Shown here piece after piece: positions 7,438 to 16,526 of a stretch of 43,397 bases of DNA; positions within the stretch are counted from its first letter, which is position 1, and each line of letters opens with the position of its first letter. Both the position numbers and the translations under genes were made by a program. Where the stretch lies: positions 1 through 43,397 of the forward strand of contig CAYPJU010000054.1 in NCBI GenBank assembly GCA_964411125.1, written 5' to 3'. The notes beneath the pieces were generated by a model. That model saw nothing but the letters and a program-made list of their open reading frames with translations. It did no database searches and was not told the DNA's origin. Source of the DNA: JBFIHF01 sp964411125 (GTDB taxonomy: Bacteria > Myxococcota_A > Bradymonadia > Bradymonadales > Bradymonadaceae).

Positions 7438-8027
7438 CCGAAGAGCCGTTCGATCATGTCGAGCCGGTCGTTCCCCCAGAACATCTGGTCGCCGACGAAG
7501 AAGGTCGGCGCGCCGAACGCGCCGCGCTCGACCGCTGCGTCCGTCGTCGCTCGCAGGTGATCCTTGACGGTCTGGTCGTCCGCTCGCGCCCACAGCGCGT
7601 CGGCGTCGAAGTCCGTCCCTTCCAACGCGGCCCGAAATCCGTCTTCGGTCGTGATGTCGTGCCCTTTCCCCCAGAACTGTTCGAAGAGGCGCGCCGCGAA
7701 GTTCCGAAGGCGCTCCTGGTCACCGTCCATCTCCACGGCCGCCGCGATGCGCTGGACACGGAGAGAGTTGGGTGGGAACGAGGCGGGGAAGGTGAACGGC
7801 ACTCCGTAGACCTCGGCCCACTTGTGGAGGTCGCCGAACATCCAGCGTCCCTTCGCAGGGACGGACGCGGGGGCGACGTTCGCGGTCGCCTTGAAGACGC
7901 CCCCGAGCAGGAACGGACGCCACACCACATCGCGACCGATACGCTGGCCGAGCGCGTCGACCTGCGTGGCGGCCATGTAGGTGTAGGGTGATGCGAAGTC
8001 GAAGTAGAATTCGATCGGGTCGGACAC
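7434..8027 (-). CDS. 2-hydroxychromene-2-carboxylate isomerase-like (GST kappa/DsbA fold)
   Basis: 197 residues. The start F-Y-F-D-F-A-S-P-Y-T-Y (residues 7-17) is the hallmark of the HCCA isomerase / GST kappa family, thioredoxin-fold enzymes that bind glutathione. The insert W-R-P-F-L-L-G-G-V-F-K (36-46) and the C-terminal G-A-F-G-A-P-T-F-F-V-G-D-Q-M-F-W-G-N-D-R are also family-conserved. Members isomerise naphthalene catabolites or act as generic glutathione-dependent oxidoreductases; no aromatic pathway genes are nearby, so the latter is as likely. Convergent with the preceding gene, overlapping by four bases at a shared CTAG. Confidence 0.88.
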   Translation of the reverse strand: MSDPIEFYFDFASPYTYMAATQVDALGQRIGRDVVWRPFLLGGVFKATANVAPASVPAKGRWMFGDLHKWAEVYGVPFTFPASFPPNSLRVQRIAAAVEMDGDQERLRNFAARLFEQFWGKGHDITTEDGFRAALEGTDFDADALWARADDQTVKDHLRATTDAAVERGAFGAPTFFVGDQMFWGNDRLDMIERLFG

Positions 8028-8192
8028 GGGGTTACCTCACGGGCTTCGGTTCGGGGCCGTTGGTGCGGAGGCGATGCTACTTTCTCCTTACAAATGCTTC
8101 CAGCGGCGCATTCTGCTTCGACCGCTCCGCTCAGGGCGCTCATTCGCAGGGATTACGTTGCGTTTCGGCAGGGAACGGGAAAGAATCGGCGC

Positions 8193-8687
8193 GTGACTTC
8201 CTCTATCCACACGAAACGTTCATCGTCCTTGCTGGCAGTCGCGGCGCTCCTGTCGATCCCGAGCGGGGCGTTCGCCATCGCTCCTCATGCCGAGATCGGG
8301 ATCGGCCTCCCGGAGCTCGTCCATGTGCGTACGGGCGCGTATCTGACACCTCGTCTTTCGGTGGAAGCGTACGCGGGCAATGTCATCCTGAACTGGCTCG
8401 TGGGGTTGGGGGCGACCGTCTACGTCGGGGGTACGCCGAACGGGGAGGCGCCGCCGCGCCACGCCGGCCTCGTCCAGGTGACCGCGGCGTTCAACCCGCT
8501 CCTACAGCCGATCCGGTTGACCTCGGGGGGCGACACCCTCGGCGCCGCGCTCCTGGTCAACACCGGGTACGCGTACACCGCCGACAGCGGATTTTCGTTT
8601 CGCGCTTATGTCGGCGGCTTGCTGTATGAGGACGGGGGTTTTGCCGGAGGCCCGAATCTGTCGCTAGGGGCGGGCTGGCGGTTCTGA
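8193..8687 (+). CDS. Exported outer-membrane beta-barrel-like protein
   Basis: 164 residues from a GTG start at 8193. I prefer this start to an upstream ATG at 8094 because it gives a normal signal peptide: basic N-region T-K-R, hydrophobic S-S-L-L-A-V-A-A-L-L, cleavage after G-A-F-A. The mature part alternates hydrophobic and polar residues with many Gly/Tyr/Ala, and the last residues are G-W-R-F with a terminal phenylalanine, a feature of outer-membrane barrels recognised by the BAM machinery. At about 136 mature residues it would form a small 6-8-stranded barrel. Function unknown. Convergent with the next gene, with one base between stops. Confidence 0.7.
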   Translation: MTSSIHTKRSSSLLAVAALLSIPSGAFAIAPHAEIGIGLPELVHVRTGAYLTPRLSVEAYAGNVILNWLVGLGATVYVGGTPNGEAPPRHAGLVQVTAAFNPLLQPIRLTSGGDTLGAALLVNTGYAYTADSGFSFRAYVGGLLYEDGGFAGGPNLSLGAGWRF

Positions 8688-8688
8688 A

Positions 8689-9747
8689 TCAGCGTCGGAC
8701 GTTCTGCCGGGGGTGTCGTCGGTCCATTTCGACCTCTTGGATCCGGCCGACCAGGCCTTTGGTCTCGACTTCGACCTCTTCGAGGTGGCCGACGGTGTCT
8801 TTGGCCTCCACGTCGACGTCCTCGGTCTTCGGGTTCTCCTTCGCCTCCTTCTTCGCGGCTGCGACTTCATCGCCGAAGCGCTCGACGTTGACGAGCCATG
8901 CGGCGGCGTTCTTGACGTAACGACCCGTGCCGGCGGTGTCCCACTTGTTGTAGAGGCGGGTGAAGCCGCCATCGAGGATCGCGCGCTTGCCGTTCTTCTC
9001 GTAGATGGCGGTGACGACCTGGCCGTCCGAGCTCCAGATCAGTGGCTTCAGGCCACCGGCGAGCTTGATCGCAGCGATCGTGATCCCCTCGAAGATGTGT
9101 TCGAGGCCGGTGGTGAGCAGGTGGTCCGGGAGGAGGCCGCTCTTCGACTCCTTCATCTTCATGTGGACGACGGTGTCACCCCAGAATCCCCCCTGCATGC
9201 TCGAGTCGAAGAGGGCGCCAGCCAGGATGTTGGCGTCGGCGTGGTACGGCGTGTTGTCGCCCCAGATGTAGACGCCCTTTCCGCTGTCGAAGAAGCGCTT
9301 GATGACGGCGACGTGTTCTTTGGTGAGGTGCTGCTGGTCGCCCGAGATGACCCAGAGCTGGCATGCCTTCTCGAGCTTCTTCTCGAGTTCTTCGGGGGAG
9401 GGGACGGCGTTGGACCAGCGGTAGACGCCGAATCCCTTCTGCTTGAGGGCGGCGCGCGCGTCCTCGAAGCTGAAGGGGTAGAGCTGGATCACGGCGACGG
9501 TCTGTCCCTCGAACGCCCCGTCGGTGGCGAGGTCGTACTGCGTCCCCTGAGCGTTTCCGAAGTCGTCTCGCTGCGGAGCGACGTACACCGTGCGCTCGCG
9601 TTTTTCGCCGGTTTCGCGGTCGACGTACGTCTCGACGGACTTGGCGCGCGGCGCGCTCTGCCCGGCGACGGTGTTGTATTGGGCGAAGGCCGTGCTGCTG
9701 AGGAGCATGACGGCGAGGGCGAGGAGGAGTGTGGTGATCCGTTTCAT
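8689..9747 (-). CDS. Exported protein with DUF4350/ThuA-like domain
   Basis: 352 residues. A clear signal peptide (M-K-R-I-T-T then about 14 hydrophobic residues, cleavage after S-T-A-F-A) sends it to the envelope. The central part (residues ~75-200) has the pattern of a class I amidotransferase-like Rossmann domain: a tract L-W-V-I-S-G-D, then F-F-D-S-G-K-G-V-Y-I-W-G-D-N, resembling ThuA/DUF4350 proteins with no catalytic triad visible. The last ~60 residues are charged and contain two imperfect copies of V-x-V-E-x-K-x-x-V-G-x-x-x-E-V-E, perhaps a coiled coil. Function unknown. Its promoter region shares a motif with the exported-protein gene at 17447-18202. Confidence 0.75.
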   Translation of the reverse strand: MKRITTLLLALAVMLLSSTAFAQYNTVAGQSAPRAKSVETYVDRETGEKRERTVYVAPQRDDFGNAQGTQYDLATDGAFEGQTVAVIQLYPFSFEDARAALKQKGFGVYRWSNAVPSPEELEKKLEKACQLWVISGDQQHLTKEHVAVIKRFFDSGKGVYIWGDNTPYHADANILAGALFDSSMQGGFWGDTVVHMKMKESKSGLLPDHLLTTGLEHIFEGITIAAIKLAGGLKPLIWSSDGQVVTAIYEKNGKRAILDGGFTRLYNKWDTAGTGRYVKNAAAWLVNVERFGDEVAAAKKEAKENPKTEDVDVEAKDTVGHLEEVEVETKGLVGRIQEVEMDRRHPRQNVRR

Positions 9748-9801
9748 CGGTGTCTCTCGGTCGGTGATTGTGATGGTTGGTCGAACGACGTGCTGGAGCG
9801 A

Positions 9802-9818
9802 TGGATCTAAAAAAGTCG
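9802..9818 (-). promoter_or_regulatory. Promoter-region motif shared with the gene at 17447-18202
   Basis: On the minus strand this reads CGACTTTTTTAGATCCA. The near copy CGACGATTTTAGATCCA lies at 18257-18273. Both end 55 bases upstream of the start codon of an exported-protein gene. Confidence 0.45.
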
Positions 9819-9947
9819 AATTCCAGGGGGGAGAGACGGTGGCGCAGGTCGATGTAAGCGAGAGGTAAGTCGCGGGCCGGCGCGCGCGTCGCTACCTTGA
9901 GATTCGTCAGACGCGGGACGGCACGACGCACCCTCCGACCGGCAGCA

Positions 9948-10106
9948 GAGCCCACCTCGCGGCCGGAAAAACATGCGCACCGTGGACTGCCCACCGCCCT
10001 GACGACACTCGCGACCGAGCCCACCTCGGTCACTGCGCCTCGGGTGTCGAATGGATGATGGTTGGTTGTCGTCCTGTCGGCCCATTCGGGATTCGAGCCC
10101 ACCTCG
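9948..10106. repeat. Three spaced copies of GAGCCCACCTCG
   Basis: Exact 12-mers occur at 9948-9959, 10017-10028 and 10095-10106, all in one orientation, spaced 69 and 78 bases apart. They lie between the divergent exported-protein gene and topA and could be protein-binding sites or remnants of a repeat. Confidence 0.5.
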
Positions 10107-10213
10107 GATCTCGGTCCTCGGACCTCTTCGAGGAATGATGGGTCGGCAGGGCGACGGCATCCGACCGCCCCCTCCCTCACCACTACCCAACGTGTCGTTC
10201 CTTACGCGCCGCC

Positions 10214-10242
10214 TTGCCAAACGTCGGCCGGATCCTTATGTA
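10214..10242 (+). promoter_or_regulatory. Candidate sigma70 promoter of topA
   Basis: TTGCCA (10214-10219), a 17-base spacer and TATGTA (10237-10242). The -35 matches TTGACA at five of six positions; the -10 is weaker. It lies 70 bases before the topA ATG, which has a Shine-Dalgarno AGAGGA. Confidence 0.4.
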
Positions 10243-10311
10243 GTGTTCCCCTTCAACGGGAACGGTCGGCCGCCTTAGGCCCCGTACCTCACCGCAAGAC
10301 CAGAGGAATCG

Positions 10312-12849
10312 ATGTCGAAACTCGTGATCGTCGAGTCGCCAGCCAAGGCCAAAACGATCGAAAGGTATTTGCCTGACGATTTCGTCGTGCGTGCGTCGAT
10401 GGGCCACGTGCGAGACCTCCCCGACAACGCGAGCCAGATGCCCGAGAAGTTCCGCAAGGAAGAATGGGCGTCACTCGGCGTGAACGTCGACGATGACTTC
10501 GATGCGGTCTACGTCGTCAAGGACGGCCGCTCGAAGAAGGCTCTGACCGAGCTCAAGAAGCAGCTCAAAGACGCCGACGAACTCATCCTCGCGACGGACG
10601 AAGACCGCGAAGGAGAAGCGATTTCCTGGCATCTGGTCGAGGCGCTGAAACCGAAGGTCCCGGTCAAGCGCATGGTCTTCCACGAGATCACGAAGTCCGC
10701 GATTCAGAGCGCGCTCGGGGCGACGCGCCAGATCGATTCCAACCTGGTGGAGGCCCAGGAAGCGCGCCGAATTCTCGACCGCCTGGTGGGGTATCCGCTG
10801 TCGCTCCTCGTCGCCAAGAAGATCAAATACGGCCTCTCGGCAGGACGCGTGCAGTCGCCAGCCGTGAGGCTCATCGTCGAGCGCGAACGCGAACGGCGTC
10901 GCTTCAAGATCGGCCAGTACTGGGACCTGCTCGCTCATCTCGACAAGAACGGCGCTGCGTTCGACGCGGCCCTGGTCGCGGTCGACGGAACCCGCGTCGC
11001 GAACGGCAAGGACTTCGACGAAGCGACCGGCAAAGTCGAAGAGGGGAAGGACGTCTTGGTCTTGGAAGAGGCCGAGGCCCGCACCCTGACGGACGGGCTC
11101 AAGACGGCCGCGATCACCGTCGCCGACGTGACCGACAGGCAATACCAGACGTCGCCCAAGCCGCCGTTCACGACCTCGACACTTCAGCAGGAGGCCTCGC
11201 GAAAGCTGAACATGTCGGCGTCGCAGACGATGTCGATCGCGCAGCGGCTCTACGAGAACGGGCACATCACCTACATGCGTACCGACTCGACCAACCTGTC
11301 GCAGCAGGCGGTCGACGGCGCGCGCCGGGCGATCGGCGAGCTCTACGGCAACGATTACATGCCGGACAAGCCGCGCCTCTACAAAGGCAAGGCGAAGGCT
11401 GCGCAGGAAGCGCACGAGGCGATTCGTCCCACCGGCGACAGCTTCACGCATCCGTCGAAGACGGGGCTGAAGGGGCAGGAGTTCCGGCTCTACGATTTGA
11501 TCTGGAAGCGAACGGTCGCCTCGCAGATGGCGAACGCGCAGAAGACCTCGCTCAGGGTCGACCTCGAAGCGACCGTCGACGGCAAGAAGCTCGACCTGCG
11601 AGCCAACGGCACGCGGATCGACTTCCCCGGTTTCATTCGGGCCTACGTGGAAGGATCCGACGACCCCGAGGCCGTGCTCGACGACCAGGAGTCGTTGCTC
11701 CCCGAGCTTCAGAAGTCCGAGACCGTGAAGTGCAAGGACGTCGAGGCGAAGTACCACGAGACGAAGCCGCCGGCGCGCTTCACCGAGGCGTCGCTCGTCC
11801 GCAAACTGGAAGAGGAAGGCATCGGCCGACCCTCTACCTACGCGACGATCATCAACAAGATCACCGACGGCCGCTTCGGTCGAAAAGAAGGGCGGACGAT
11901 CGTCCCGACTTACCTGGCGTTCGCCGTCGCCGACTTCCTCGACGAGTACTTCCCCGATCTGGTCGACCTCAACTTCACGGCCCGCATGGAGGACGACCTC
12001 GACGACATCGCCTCCGGCGAGCGGACGAAGGTGGAGTACCTGCACGATTTCTATCGGCGGGACGGAGCGTTCGCGGACCAGGTTCGCAGTGGCGACGACG
12101 TCATCGAGCCTTCCACGGTGAAGGTGATCGACCTCGGTTCGGACGACCTCGACGCGATCGTCCGAGTTGGTCCGTATGGCGCCTACGCCGAGTTTCCCGA
12201 CGGTTCGAAGGTCAACGTCGCCGACGACATCGCGCCCGCCGACCTCACGCAGGAGCACCTGCTGACGTGGAAAGAAGAGCGGGAGAAAGGTCCGGAGGTC
12301 CTGGGTGAGCATCCGGACACCGGACAGCCGATCTATCTGATGAACGGGCGCTTCGGGCAGTACCTTCAGCTCGGCGATCGCGAGGAAGGCTCGAAGAAGA
12401 AGCCGAAGACGGGGTCGATCCCCAAATCGTGGGATCCCGAGAGCCTCACGCTGGAGCTCGCGGTCCAGTTGATCTCGCTGCCGCGCACCATCGGCAAGCA
12501 CCCTGACGACGGCAAGCCCATCGTCTCGGCGTTCGGTCGATACGGACCGTACATCAAGCACAACAAGGACTACCGTTCGCTCGAATCGGAAGACGACGTT
12601 TTCAACGTCACGCTCGAGAAGGCGCTCGAGATGCTGAAGCAGCCGAAGGGACGACGTCGCTCTCAGAAGGTGCTCAAGGAGCTCGGTAAGCACCCGGACT
12701 CGGGCGAAGAGCTGAACATTCTGGACGGCCGATACGGTCCCTACATCAAGGCGGGAAAGACGAACGTCTCGCTGCCGAAGGGGACCACCGTGGACGAGGT
12801 CACCCTCGAAAAAGCGGTCCAGTTGGTCGAAGAGAAGCGCAACAAATGA
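10312..12849 (+). CDS. topA: DNA topoisomerase I (type IA)
   Basis: 845 residues. Relaxes negatively supercoiled DNA by transient cleavage of one strand. The N-terminal Toprim domain begins V-I-V-E-S-P-A-K-A-K and has the acidic triad D96, D98, E100 in A-T-D-E-D-R-E-G-E. The catalytic tyrosine is Y321 in G-H-I-T-Y-M-R-T-D-S. After the catalytic core (to about residue 600) there are no zinc-finger cysteine motifs like those of E. coli TopA. Instead there are several tandem copies of a C-terminal repeat with the pattern L-G-x-H-P-D-x-G-x-x-I-x-x-x-x-G-R-Y-G-P-Y-I-K, as in Actinobacteria and many delta-proteobacteria. A Shine-Dalgarno AGAGGA precedes the ATG. The tricorn protease gene follows 52 bases downstream in the same direction. 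Confidence 0.97.
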   Translation: MSKLVIVESPAKAKTIERYLPDDFVVRASMGHVRDLPDNASQMPEKFRKEEWASLGVNVDDDFDAVYVVKDGRSKKALTELKKQLKDADELILATDEDREGEAISWHLVEALKPKVPVKRMVFHEITKSAIQSALGATRQIDSNLVEAQEARRILDRLVGYPLSLLVAKKIKYGLSAGRVQSPAVRLIVERERERRRFKIGQYWDLLAHLDKNGAAFDAALVAVDGTRVANGKDFDEATGKVEEGKDVLVLEEAEARTLTDGLKTAAITVADVTDRQYQTSPKPPFTTSTLQQEASRKLNMSASQTMSIAQRLYENGHITYMRTDSTNLSQQAVDGARRAIGELYGNDYMPDKPRLYKGKAKAAQEAHEAIRPTGDSFTHPSKTGLKGQEFRLYDLIWKRTVASQMANAQKTSLRVDLEATVDGKKLDLRANGTRIDFPGFIRAYVEGSDDPEAVLDDQESLLPELQKSETVKCKDVEAKYHETKPPARFTEASLVRKLEEEGIGRPSTYATIINKITDGRFGRKEGRTIVPTYLAFAVADFLDEYFPDLVDLNFTARMEDDLDDIASGERTKVEYLHDFYRRDGAFADQVRSGDDVIEPSTVKVIDLGSDDLDAIVRVGPYGAYAEFPDGSKVNVADDIAPADLTQEHLLTWKEEREKGPEVLGEHPDTGQPIYLMNGRFGQYLQLGDREEGSKKKPKTGSIPKSWDPESLTLELAVQLISLPRTIGKHPDDGKPIVSAFGRYGPYIKHNKDYRSLESEDDVFNVTLEKALEMLKQPKGRRRSQKVLKELGKHPDSGEELNILDGRYGPYIKAGKTNVSLPKGTTVDEVTLEKAVQLVEEKRNK

Positions 12850-12901
12850 CGAACCCCGCCTGCGGGCGGGACCATCAACCGACATCACGACCGAGTGATC
12901 G

Positions 12902-15900
12902 ATGAACGAGATCGCGTACTACCGTTGGCCGACCGTCCACGGTGACCGCGTCGTCTTCGTCTCCGAAGACGACCTCTGGGAAGTTTCCATCGACGGCGGC
13001 GAGGCCCGCCGTCTCACGAGCGGCCTCGGCGAGGCGCGAAATCCGGTCTTCTCGCCGGACGGCTCGAAGATCGCCTACGTCGGCAGTGAGGAGGGCTCTC
13101 CGGAAGTCTTCGTCATGGACTCGCGTGGTGGGCCGGGGCGACAGCTCACTTACTTCGGAACCAACGTCTCGGTGACGGGGTGGACCGCCGACGGAGAGTC
13201 GGTGGTCTTCCGCACCAACCACGGACAGTTCTCGCGACGCATCCAGACGCTCTTCGAAGTGGACGCGGACGGCGGCTTGCCTCGCGATCAGGGGCTGGGG
13301 CCCGCCTTCTGGACCTGGCGTCAACCGGACGGGGGAGGGCGAATTCTAGGCCGAAACGCGGACGACCTCGCCCGCTGGAAGCGCTACCGCGGCGGGACGG
13401 CAGGGCAGCTCTGGATCGACCGGGGCGAGGGTTGGGAGCGGCTCCTCGAGGAGTTGAACTCGGGCCTCGTACGCCCGATCTGGATCGGCGGGCGCATCTA
13501 CTTCCTCTGCGACGAGACGGGCTACGGGAACGTCTGGTCGTGCGACGTGGACGGGGGCGATCTGCGGCAGCACACCGACCATCGCGGCTTTTACGCGCGT
13601 GGGCTCCACTCCGATGGCGAACGCCTGGTCTACTCGGTCGGCGGCACCGAACTGTGGGTCTTCGAGCCCGCGAGCGACACGGGTCGGCAGATCGAGGTGC
13701 GGAAGACCTCGCCGCGGACGCAGCTCAACCGCAAATACGTTTCGGCTGGCGAGTATCTCGGGGACGCGATGCTTCATCCCAAGGGGCACTCGCTCGTGGT
13801 CACAGCCCGCGGAAAGCTGTTCGATTTCGGCAACTGGGAGGGCGCGGTGCGCCAGCTCGGTGAGGCACAGGGAGTACGATATCGGCTGCCGCTCTACACG
13901 AAAGACGGCGATTCGATCGTCGTGGTGTCGGACGAAGGGGGCGAGGAGCGGCTGGAGGTCTACGCGGCCGACGGCTCGGAGGAGCCGCGCCGCATCGAGC
14001 ATGACGACATTGGGCGGGCAACCGACATCGGCCTGTCGCCTGACGGGAAGCGGTTGGCGATCACGAACCACCGGCACGAGCTGCTCGTCGTCGACCTCGA
14101 GACGGGGGAGACGAAGTCGGTCGACCACGGTCCGGGGCTCGGGATTCGAGGGTTCGATTGGTCGCCGGACAGCCGCTGGATCGCATACGTCGTCTCCGAC
14201 ACGTGGCAGACGTCGTTTCTCCGCGTCGTCGACACGAGCGACTGGTCCCTGCACGACCTGACGGCTCCCGGATACCGCGACGAAAGCCCGGTCTTCGACC
14301 CGAAGGGCCGCTACCTCTACTTCGTGTCGTCGCGCTGGTTCGAGCCGGTGTACGACTCGCTCTTCGACGAAATCTCGTTCCCCAAGAGCTCGCGGCCTTG
14401 CGTCGTGACCCTGCAGGCCGACCTCGACTCCCTCTTTCTGGAGAAGCCGCGGCCGCTCGACGGGGGCGACGACGACGATGAGGACGAGGACGAGTCGAGC
14501 GAAGCGGAGGATTCGAAGGAGACCGCGGACAAGTCCGAGGAGGGCCAGGAGAACGACGGTTCCGACGACGACGGGAAAGAGGACGACAAGAAGAAGGAAG
14601 AGGAGAAGGTCCCCGACGTCGAGATCGAGTTCGAGGGGATCGAAGATCGCGTGGAGCCGTTCCCGGCCCCGGTCGGGCTCTATTACGGGCTCGCTGCTAC
14701 CGAAGACCGGGTCCTCTGGTTGAGGTTCGAGAACCATCCTCGCGGCGACGACGACGACGAGGGGGGCGTCCTGCGAGCGTTCGACCTCAAGAAGCGCAAG
14801 GCGGCGACGGTGGCCGAAGGCGTCGACGGGTTCGACCTCTCGCTCGATCGCAGCACGTTGTTGCTGGGCATGGAGGACGGGCTGCGGGTGGTCGAGGCAT
14901 CGACCGACGGGGTGTCCGACGACGACAATCCGCGACCGAGCCGCAAGACGGGCTGGATCGACCTTTCGCGCGTGGCAGTCGCCGTGGAGCCGCGCGCCGA
15001 ATGGGAGCAGATGCTGCGGGAAGCGTGGCGTCTGATGCGCGACCAGTACTGGGACCCCAGCCTCAACGGGATCGACTGGGAAGACGTCTGGACGCGGTAC
15101 CGGGGTGACCTCGACGCGGTCGCTTCGCGGAGTGAGTTCTCCGATCTGGTGTGGCGAATGCAGGGCGAGCTCGGCACCAGCCACGCCTACGAGATTGGCG
15201 GCGACTACCGGCAACCGCCGAGATATGCGCCCGGCCTGCTCGCGGCCGACTTCTCCTGGGACGCCGAGGCGGGGGCCTACCGCATCGACCGTGTGGTCCG
15301 GGGCGCCCCGTGGAACCGCGGCGAGCGTTCGCCGCTACTCGCGCCCGGGGTGAACGCCCGGGCCGGAGAACACGTCCTCGCGATCAACGGTCGGCGTCTG
15401 ACCGAGACGACGACCCCCTACGAAGCGCTGGTGAAGCATGCGGGACGCGAGGTCGAGGTCGTGTTGCGCGGCGAGGACGGTCAGAAGCGAACGAAGACGG
15501 TGCGGGCCCTGCGGTCCGAGTTCAAGGCGCGCTACCGGGCGTGGGTGCAGGCGAATCGAAAGCACGTCCACGAGGCGAGTGACGGCCGGCTCGGCTACAT
15601 CCACATCCCCGACATGTCCGCCGAAGGCTTCGCGGAGTTCCACCGCGGTTTTCTCCCGGAGCTTCGACGCGAAGGGCTGGTGGTCGACGTGCGGAACAAC
15701 GGCGGCGGAAACGTCAGCCAGCTCATCCTCGAGAAGCTCGCTCGGCGCCAGTTGGGATACGACGTCGGGCGCTGGACGCAACCTCTCCCGGTGCCGTCGG
15801 AGTCGATCCCCGGCCCAATGGTCGCCTTGACCGACGAGAACGCCGGCTCGGACGGCGACATCTTCAGCCACTGTTTCAAACTGATGAAGCTGGGGCCGCT

Positions 15901-16195
15901 CGTCGGTAAGCGGACGTGGGGTGGGGTGGTCGGCATCTGGCCGAAGCACCACCTCGTCGATGGATCGTACACGACCCAGCCCGAATTCGCGTTCTGGTTC
16001 CACGACGTAGGGTTCAGCGTCGAGAACTACGGAACGGACCCCGACGTCGTCGTCGAGGATCCCCCCGAGACGAACGGGCAGGACGTCCAGTTGGATCGAA
16101 CGATCGAAATCGCGATGGAGCTGTTGCGGGCCAACCCGGTGACGCTCCCCGATTTCGGGAAGTCGACCACGATCTTGCGTCCTCCGGAGGGTTGA
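12902..16195 (+). CDS. Tricorn protease homolog, S41 peptidase
   Basis: 1097 residues. Tricorn is a large self-assembling protease that trims peptides produced by other proteases. The first ~690 residues form beta-propeller repeats (S-P-D-G-S-K-I-A-Y, S-P-D-G-K-R-L-A-I, S-P-D-S-R-W-I-A-Y). They are interrupted at about 521-580 by a very acidic low-complexity linker of Asp, Glu, Ser and Lys. A C1 helical domain, a PDZ domain (~800-880) and the S41 catalytic domain follow. The catalytic tetrad is complete by comparison with the archaeal enzyme (S745, H746, S965, E1023 as I recall): S760 and H761 in G-T-S-H-A-Y, S983 in A-G-S-D-G-D, and E1041 in S-V-E-N-Y-G. No signal peptide, so cytoplasmic. 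The stop is one base before the GTG of the next gene. Confidence 0.93.
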   Translation: MNEIAYYRWPTVHGDRVVFVSEDDLWEVSIDGGEARRLTSGLGEARNPVFSPDGSKIAYVGSEEGSPEVFVMDSRGGPGRQLTYFGTNVSVTGWTADGESVVFRTNHGQFSRRIQTLFEVDADGGLPRDQGLGPAFWTWRQPDGGGRILGRNADDLARWKRYRGGTAGQLWIDRGEGWERLLEELNSGLVRPIWIGGRIYFLCDETGYGNVWSCDVDGGDLRQHTDHRGFYARGLHSDGERLVYSVGGTELWVFEPASDTGRQIEVRKTSPRTQLNRKYVSAGEYLGDAMLHPKGHSLVVTARGKLFDFGNWEGAVRQLGEAQGVRYRLPLYTKDGDSIVVVSDEGGEERLEVYAADGSEEPRRIEHDDIGRATDIGLSPDGKRLAITNHRHELLVVDLETGETKSVDHGPGLGIRGFDWSPDSRWIAYVVSDTWQTSFLRVVDTSDWSLHDLTAPGYRDESPVFDPKGRYLYFVSSRWFEPVYDSLFDEISFPKSSRPCVVTLQADLDSLFLEKPRPLDGGDDDDEDEDESSEAEDSKETADKSEEGQENDGSDDDGKEDDKKKEEEKVPDVEIEFEGIEDRVEPFPAPVGLYYGLAATEDRVLWLRFENHPRGDDDDEGGVLRAFDLKKRKAATVAEGVDGFDLSLDRSTLLLGMEDGLRVVEASTDGVSDDDNPRPSRKTGWIDLSRVAVAVEPRAEWEQMLREAWRLMRDQYWDPSLNGIDWEDVWTRYRGDLDAVASRSEFSDLVWRMQGELGTSHAYEIGGDYRQPPRYAPGLLAADFSWDAEAGAYRIDRVVRGAPWNRGERSPLLAPGVNARAGEHVLAINGRRLTETTTPYEALVKHAGREVEVVLRGEDGQKRTKTVRALRSEFKARYRAWVQANRKHVHEASDGRLGYIHIPDMSAEGFAEFHRGFLPELRREGLVVDVRNNGGGNVSQLILEKLARRQLGYDVGRWTQPLPVPSESIPGPMVALTDENAGSDGDIFSHCFKLMKLGPLVGKRTWGGVVGIWPKHHLVDGSYTTQPEFAFWFHDVGFSVENYGTDPDVVVEDPPETNGQDVQLDRTIEIAMELLRANPVTLPDFGKSTTILRPPEG

Positions 16196-16196
16196 C

Positions 16197-16526
16197 GTGA
16201 CCTCTGATTTCAAGCGGCGGGCGACCGTGTTCGGTGTCGGGCTCGGGATCGGAACGTTGCTTTCGATCCTGCTGTTCCAGTACGCGGCATACGTCGAAGG
16301 GCCGCGCGAGACCGAGAACGTCGAGGTGATCTTGACCACCTGCGACCTGAAGGTCGGTCAGGTGTTCGAGGAGTCGTGCGTCGAGAAGCGCATCATTGCT
16401 CACCAATTCACCCCGCCCGACGTCGTGATGTCGGATCAGGTCGGGCTCTACGTCGGTCGGAAGGTGAACGTGGCGATGAAGGCGGGTGACGCGATCCGAA
16501 CCGTCGACTTCGAGGGGGCCGAATGA
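16197..16526 (+). CDS. Membrane-anchored SAF-domain protein (CpaB-like)
   Basis: 109 residues from a GTG start one base after the tricorn stop. One N-terminal transmembrane helix (about residues 11-31) is followed by a short domain resembling the SAF/CpaB fold: a strand, L-K-V-G-Q-V-F-E-E-S-C-V-E, then V-G-L-Y-V-G-R-K-V-N-V-A-M-K-A-G-D-A-I. SAF domains occur in CpaB (Flp pilus assembly) and FlgA (flagellar P-ring chaperone), but no pilus or flagellar genes are nearby. Function unknown. Its stop overlaps the tmk start (ATGA), so it is in the topA-tricorn-tmk run. Confidence 0.7.
   Translation: MTSDFKRRATVFGVGLGIGTLLSILLFQYAAYVEGPRETENVEVILTTCDLKVGQVFEESCVEKRIIAHQFTPPDVVMSDQVGLYVGRKVNVAMKAGDAIRTVDFEGAE

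Larger units (their letters stand above)
9748..10311. other. Divergent intergenic region upstream of topA
   Basis: No convincing gene in these 564 bases. It holds the upstream region of the minus-strand exported protein, three copies of GAGCCCACCTCG (9948, 10017, 10095) and a candidate topA promoter at 10214-10242. Confidence 0.6.

Noticed and set aside
10471..12888. 805-residue minus-strand frame opposite topA
   Set aside because: A complete topoisomerase I with catalytic residues lies on the plus strand; the antisense frame is a codon-bias artefact of high-GC DNA.
13346..15214. 622-residue minus-strand frame opposite the tricorn protease gene
   Set aside because: The plus strand has clear propeller and S41 motifs; the antisense frame shows none.
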